A stretch of DNA of 17,724 nucleotides from Pseudomonadota bacterium (lineage in GTDB: Bacteria; Desulfobacterota; Desulfovibrionia; Desulfovibrionales; Desulfovibrionaceae), in NCBI GenBank assembly GCA_023438245.1, contig JAEXRD010000112.1, forward strand, positions 1-17,724. Reading direction: 5' to 3'. Under the pieces are notes generated by a model. The model was not told the origin of the DNA, searched no databases, and saw only the letters and a list, made by a program, of their open reading frames with translations. The position numbers were made by a program, and so were the translations under genes. Below, in pieces: positions 15,014-17,724 of the stretch (position 1 is its first letter; each line of letters opens with the position of its first letter).

Positions 15014-17724
15014 ATGGACAAGGGCGCGGAGCGCTCAGGAACAGGGGCGGAGCTGGACATCCTGCGGCTGATGCTGGACGGGGCCCGCGACGCCCTCTAC
15101 GCCGTGGAGCTGCCCGCGGTGCGCATGATCCACGCCTCCCCGGCCTTCCCCGCCAGGCTGGGGCTGGGGCCGGATTTCCTGGAGCGCGGCTTCGATTTCG
15201 CCGACTACCTGGCCCACGTGCACGTCGACGACCGCGAGCGCGTGCAGGGCATCATGGCCCGCATCCTGGCCTCGCGCAGCGACGCGGAGCTGCCCGAGAA
15301 TCCCGCCCGTTACCGCACCGGCCCCCCAGGCGGCCCCTGGCGCCACATGGAGGACCACTACCGGGTGCTGCGCGCCCCCGACGGCTCCCCCACCATGATC
15401 TTCGGCAACAGCCGCGACGCCACCGACGAGGCCGACATCCGCGAGGCCCTGCGCCAGAGCGAGGAGCACTATCGGCAGTTGGTGGAGGCCTGGCCCGAGC
15501 AGGTCATGCTCACGGTGAACCTCACCGCCGGGCGGCACGAGTACGTGAGCCCGAGCATGGAGCGCGTGCTGGGCTACGCCCCGCAGGAATTCTACGACGA
15601 CCCCGGCCTGGGGCTGGCCGTGGTGGCCCCGCACTGGCTGGAGGAGGCCCATGCCTGGCTCGACGAACTGCGCCGGGGCGTGGTGCGGCCGCCTTTCGAA
15701 TTCGAGCTGGTGCGCAAGGACGGGCGCACCATCTGGATTCATCAGGTGTGCTCGCTGCGCCCCCGGCAGCCCGGCCAGGACATCGTGGTCCAGTTCGCCT
15801 TCCGCGACATCACCGCCGAGCGGGCCGCCAGCGAGACCCTGCGCCAGAGCGAGGAGCGCTACCGCCAGCTGGCCGAGGGCTGGGCCGACCAGGTGGTCAT
15901 GCGCATCAACCTGCGCACCGGGCGGCACGAGTACGTGAGCCCCAGCGCGGAGCGCGTGTTCGGCTACGCCCCCCGGCGCTTCTACGAGGGCGACCCCGAG
16001 GTGCTGGGGGCCGTGGCCCCGGAATGGCGGGAGCAGGCGCGGCTGTGGCTGGAGGAGGCCGCCGCGGGCACCCTCCGGCCGGAGTATGAATACGAGGTGT
16101 TCGACGCCTGGGGCCGCAGGCGCTGGGTGCGCCAGCGCGGCGTGCTGATCCACGGCGCTGACGGCCAGCCTCTGGTGGTGCAGTTTCTGCTGCTCGACGT
16201 CACCGAGGAGAAGCGCCTGGCCCTGGAGCTTTCCGCCAGCAAGGAGCGCTACCGCCAGCTGGCCGAGAGCTGGCACGACCAGGTGGTGTTCCGGTATCAT
16301 CTGCCAAGCATGGAATATGAATATGTGAGCCCAAGCGTGGAGCGCATCCTGGGCTACCGGCCGGAGCAGTTCTACGCCAAGGAGCCGGTGATCATGAACG
16401 CCCTGCTGCCCGAGTGGCGCGAAAAGGTCGCCGAGTGGGTGGATGAGAACCGCAGAGGCATCCTGAGGCCGGAGTACGAGTACGAGGTGCTCGACGCCTG
16501 GGGTGGGCGGCGCTGGCTCAAGCAGCATGGCACGCTGTTGCGCGGCGCGGACGGCGCGCCCGTTGCCCTGCAGTTCCTTATGGCCGACGCCACGGAGCAC
16601 AAGCGGCTGGAGGAGGAGCTGAGGCGCTCCCGGGCCTTCCTGGAGCACGTCATCGAGCAGAGCCCGGTGTCCCTGTGGATCTCCGACGAGCACGGAACCC
16701 TCATCCGCACCAACCGCGCCCTGCGCGAGCGGCTCAAGATCCGCGACGAAGAGGTGATGGGCCGCTTCAACATCTTCCAGGACGAGCAGGCCACCCAGCA
16801 GGGACACATGCCGGCCATCCGCCGGGTGTTCGAGCAGGGCGGCAGCGCGCGCTTCGAGCTGGTCTACGACACCGCGCGCACCGGCGGCCTGGACCTGGCC
16901 GAGCATGCGCGCTGCGTGCTGGACTTCACCATCTCCGCCGTGCAGGACGAGGCCGGGCGCACCACCAACCTCATCATCCAGCACGTGGACATCAGCGACC
17001 AGAAGCGCGCCGAGGAGGAGCTGCGCAGGAAGGATGCCCTGCTCTCGGCCATGCTGCGCAACCTGCCCTTCGACTTCTGGGCGCGCGACACCGCCGGACA
17101 TATCATCATGCAGAGCGACGAGAGCGTGCGCCTGTGGGGGGATTTGAGCGGGCTGGAAGTGGATGACCAGCGTTTCAGCGCCGAGACCCAGTCTCTGTGG
17201 CGCGAGAACAACAGCCGCGTCCTGGCCGGGGAGGTCGTTTCCGAGGAGCGGACCTTGTCCGTTCCGGGCGGCGAGGCGCGAACCTTCCACAATATCGTGG
17301 CCGCCATCCGCGATGGCGAGACCCATTTGGGCCTTCTGGGCGTGAACATCGACATCACCGACCGCAAGGCCACTGAGGAGGCGCTGCGGGCCACGAACGA
17401 GCGCTACAACCTGCTGGCCGAGAACGTGGAGGACGTCATCTGGACGCTGGACGAGAGGATGCGCTGGACCTTCCTCACCCCGTCCATCGAGGTGCTCACC
17501 GGCTATTCCCTGGCGGAGTTCATGGCCCGGCCCTTCGAGCAGTCGTTCACGCCGGAGTCCATGCCGCCGGTGGCCGAGGCGCTGCGGGGCGGGGGCCCGC
17601 CCCCGCCCGGCCCCCCCCCGACCCGCTCGACCCACAGTGAGGTGCGAGACGCCATGCGAGTCCCCACGAGCCCCGTCGACCTCGTCACCGGGTCGGGCCT
17701 CCTGGCCGGTCCGGTCTGCTGGTA
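15014..17724 (+). CDS. Multi-PAS sensor protein (at least seven PAS domains), truncated by right edge
   Basis: An open frame of 903 codons runs to the window end. The ATG at 15014 has GGAGG six bases upstream; an in-frame ATG at 14987 has no ribosome site. No TM segment or signal peptide is visible, so it should be cytoplasmic. PAS-like units lie at about residues 15-140, 145-274, 275-404, 405-534, 540-675, 680-790 and 795 onward. Most end in the DIT/DVT/DIS connector typical of PAS-PAC (for example FRDITAER, HVDISDQK, NIDITDRK). Units two to four are close homologues in exact register. The output domain is missing from the window; a histidine kinase or GGDEF/EAL module is usual after such arrays. 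The ligand is unknown. The last ~40 codons depart from PAS sequence in a C-rich tract and may be unreliable. Confidence 0.88.
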   Translation, partial: MDKGAERSGTGAELDILRLMLDGARDALYAVELPAVRMIHASPAFPARLGLGPDFLERGFDFADYLAHVHVDDRERVQGIMARILASRSDAELPENPARYRTGPPGGPWRHMEDHYRVLRAPDGSPTMIFGNSRDATDEADIREALRQSEEHYRQLVEAWPEQVMLTVNLTAGRHEYVSPSMERVLGYAPQEFYDDPGLGLAVVAPHWLEEAHAWLDELRRGVVRPPFEFELVRKDGRTIWIHQVCSLRPRQPGQDIVVQFAFRDITAERAASETLRQSEERYRQLAEGWADQVVMRINLRTGRHEYVSPSAERVFGYAPRRFYEGDPEVLGAVAPEWREQARLWLEEAAAGTLRPEYEYEVFDAWGRRRWVRQRGVLIHGADGQPLVVQFLLLDVTEEKRLALELSASKERYRQLAESWHDQVVFRYHLPSMEYEYVSPSVERILGYRPEQFYAKEPVIMNALLPEWREKVAEWVDENRRGILRPEYEYEVLDAWGGRRWLKQHGTLLRGADGAPVALQFLMADATEHKRLEEELRRSRAFLEHVIEQSPVSLWISDEHGTLIRTNRALRERLKIRDEEVMGRFNIFQDEQATQQGHMPAIRRVFEQGGSARFELVYDTARTGGLDLAEHARCVLDFTISAVQDEAGRTTNLIIQHVDISDQKRAEEELRRKDALLSAMLRNLPFDFWARDTAGHIIMQSDESVRLWGDLSGLEVDDQRFSAETQSLWRENNSRVLAGEVVSEERTLSVPGGEARTFHNIVAAIRDGETHLGLLGVNIDITDRKATEEALRATNERYNLLAENVEDVIWTLDERMRWTFLTPSIEVLTGYSLAEFMARPFEQSFTPESMPPVAEALRGGGPPPPGPPPTRSTHSEVRDAMRVPTSPVDLVTGSGLLAGPVCW
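15446..16615 (+). repeat. Three tandem PAS units with an exact 390-bp period
   Basis: Units begin at 15446, 15836 and 16226, each 130 codons long. Landmarks recur at exactly 390 bp: (R/S)-x-S-x-E-x-YRQL at 15461/15851/16241, and EYVSPS at about 15538/15928/16318. Units two and three share a further block, RPEYEYEV-x-DAWG. DNA words such as GGCGGCACGAGTACGTGAGC (15531 and 15921) are identical between units one and two. This points to intragenic duplication with no net length change since. Confidence 0.85.
17590..17724. other. Low-complexity C/G-rich end of the window
   Basis: A GC-only tract includes G5, C5 and a run of nine C (17611-17619). It is followed by about 100 bases whose translation in the running frame no longer resembles a PAS domain. 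None of the other forward frames restores the fold over this length. This may be a base-call or homopolymer-length problem at a contig end rather than biology. Confidence 0.55.

Noticed and set aside
15035..17635. An 866-codon minus-strand frame opposite the multi-PAS gene
   Set aside because: It mirrors the plus-strand PAS gene, has no motifs, and its repeats only reflect the plus-strand tandem units.

Overview
The window is high-GC chromosomal DNA from a bacterium. It is dominated by signal-transduction genes. The methyl-accepting protein has the HAMP linker style (QLGEDPGYLAEVAGKIAGGD) that I associate with Desulfovibrionaceae, and the abundance of multi-PAS kinases fits that group. A sulfate-reducer of the Desulfovibrio type is therefore my best guess, from protein style only. 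No phage, transposon, CRISPR or plasmid feature was recognised.

Layout. (1) 1-878, minus strand: the N-terminal part of a lysophospholipid acyltransferase whose C-terminus lies beyond the left edge. (2) 1043-4950, plus strand: a good sigma70-type promoter drives a membrane-tethered family-3 solute-binding protein. Its stop codon overlaps the start of a hybrid histidine kinase (two TM segments, three PAS, HisKA, HATPase, receiver), so the pair looks like a binding-protein/kinase sensory unit. (3) 5232-6620, plus strand: an NtrC-type sigma54 activator (receiver, AAA+, Fis-type HTH). (4) 6621-6860: a dense regulatory gap with two tandem dyads 19 bp apart, a possible weak terminator, further inverted repeats, and a sigma54 (-24/-12) promoter. 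(5) 6861-10604, plus strand: an operon of receiver-HD-GYP c-di-GMP phosphodiesterase, a small PilZ-like protein, CheW and a methyl-accepting chemotaxis protein, closed by a strong terminator. (6) 10668-13934, minus strand: a convergent histidine kinase with six PAS domains and an NtrB-like AHEINNPLG H-box. (7) 13935-14668: about 730 bases with no convincing gene. (8) 14669-14916, minus strand: a tRNA-Lys/tRNA-Glu transcription unit with its own promoter and terminator; the tRNA-Glu has an abnormal anticodon arm. (9) 15014 to the right edge, plus strand: a seven-PAS protein, truncated by the window, containing three PAS units in an exact 390-bp register. The last ~120 bases are low-complexity and may be unreliable.

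How the genes may work together (inference). The central block 5232-13934 reads as one regulatory cassette. The six-PAS kinase would phosphorylate the sigma54 activator, and perhaps also the closely similar receiver of the HD-GYP protein. The activator would bind the two dyads just after its own stop codon and switch on the sigma54 promoter, producing a c-di-GMP phosphodiesterase, a PilZ-like protein and a receptor/CheW pair together. That would couple c-di-GMP turnover to a chemosensory output under one sigma54 switch. No CheA is present in the window, so the receptor must use a kinase encoded elsewhere.
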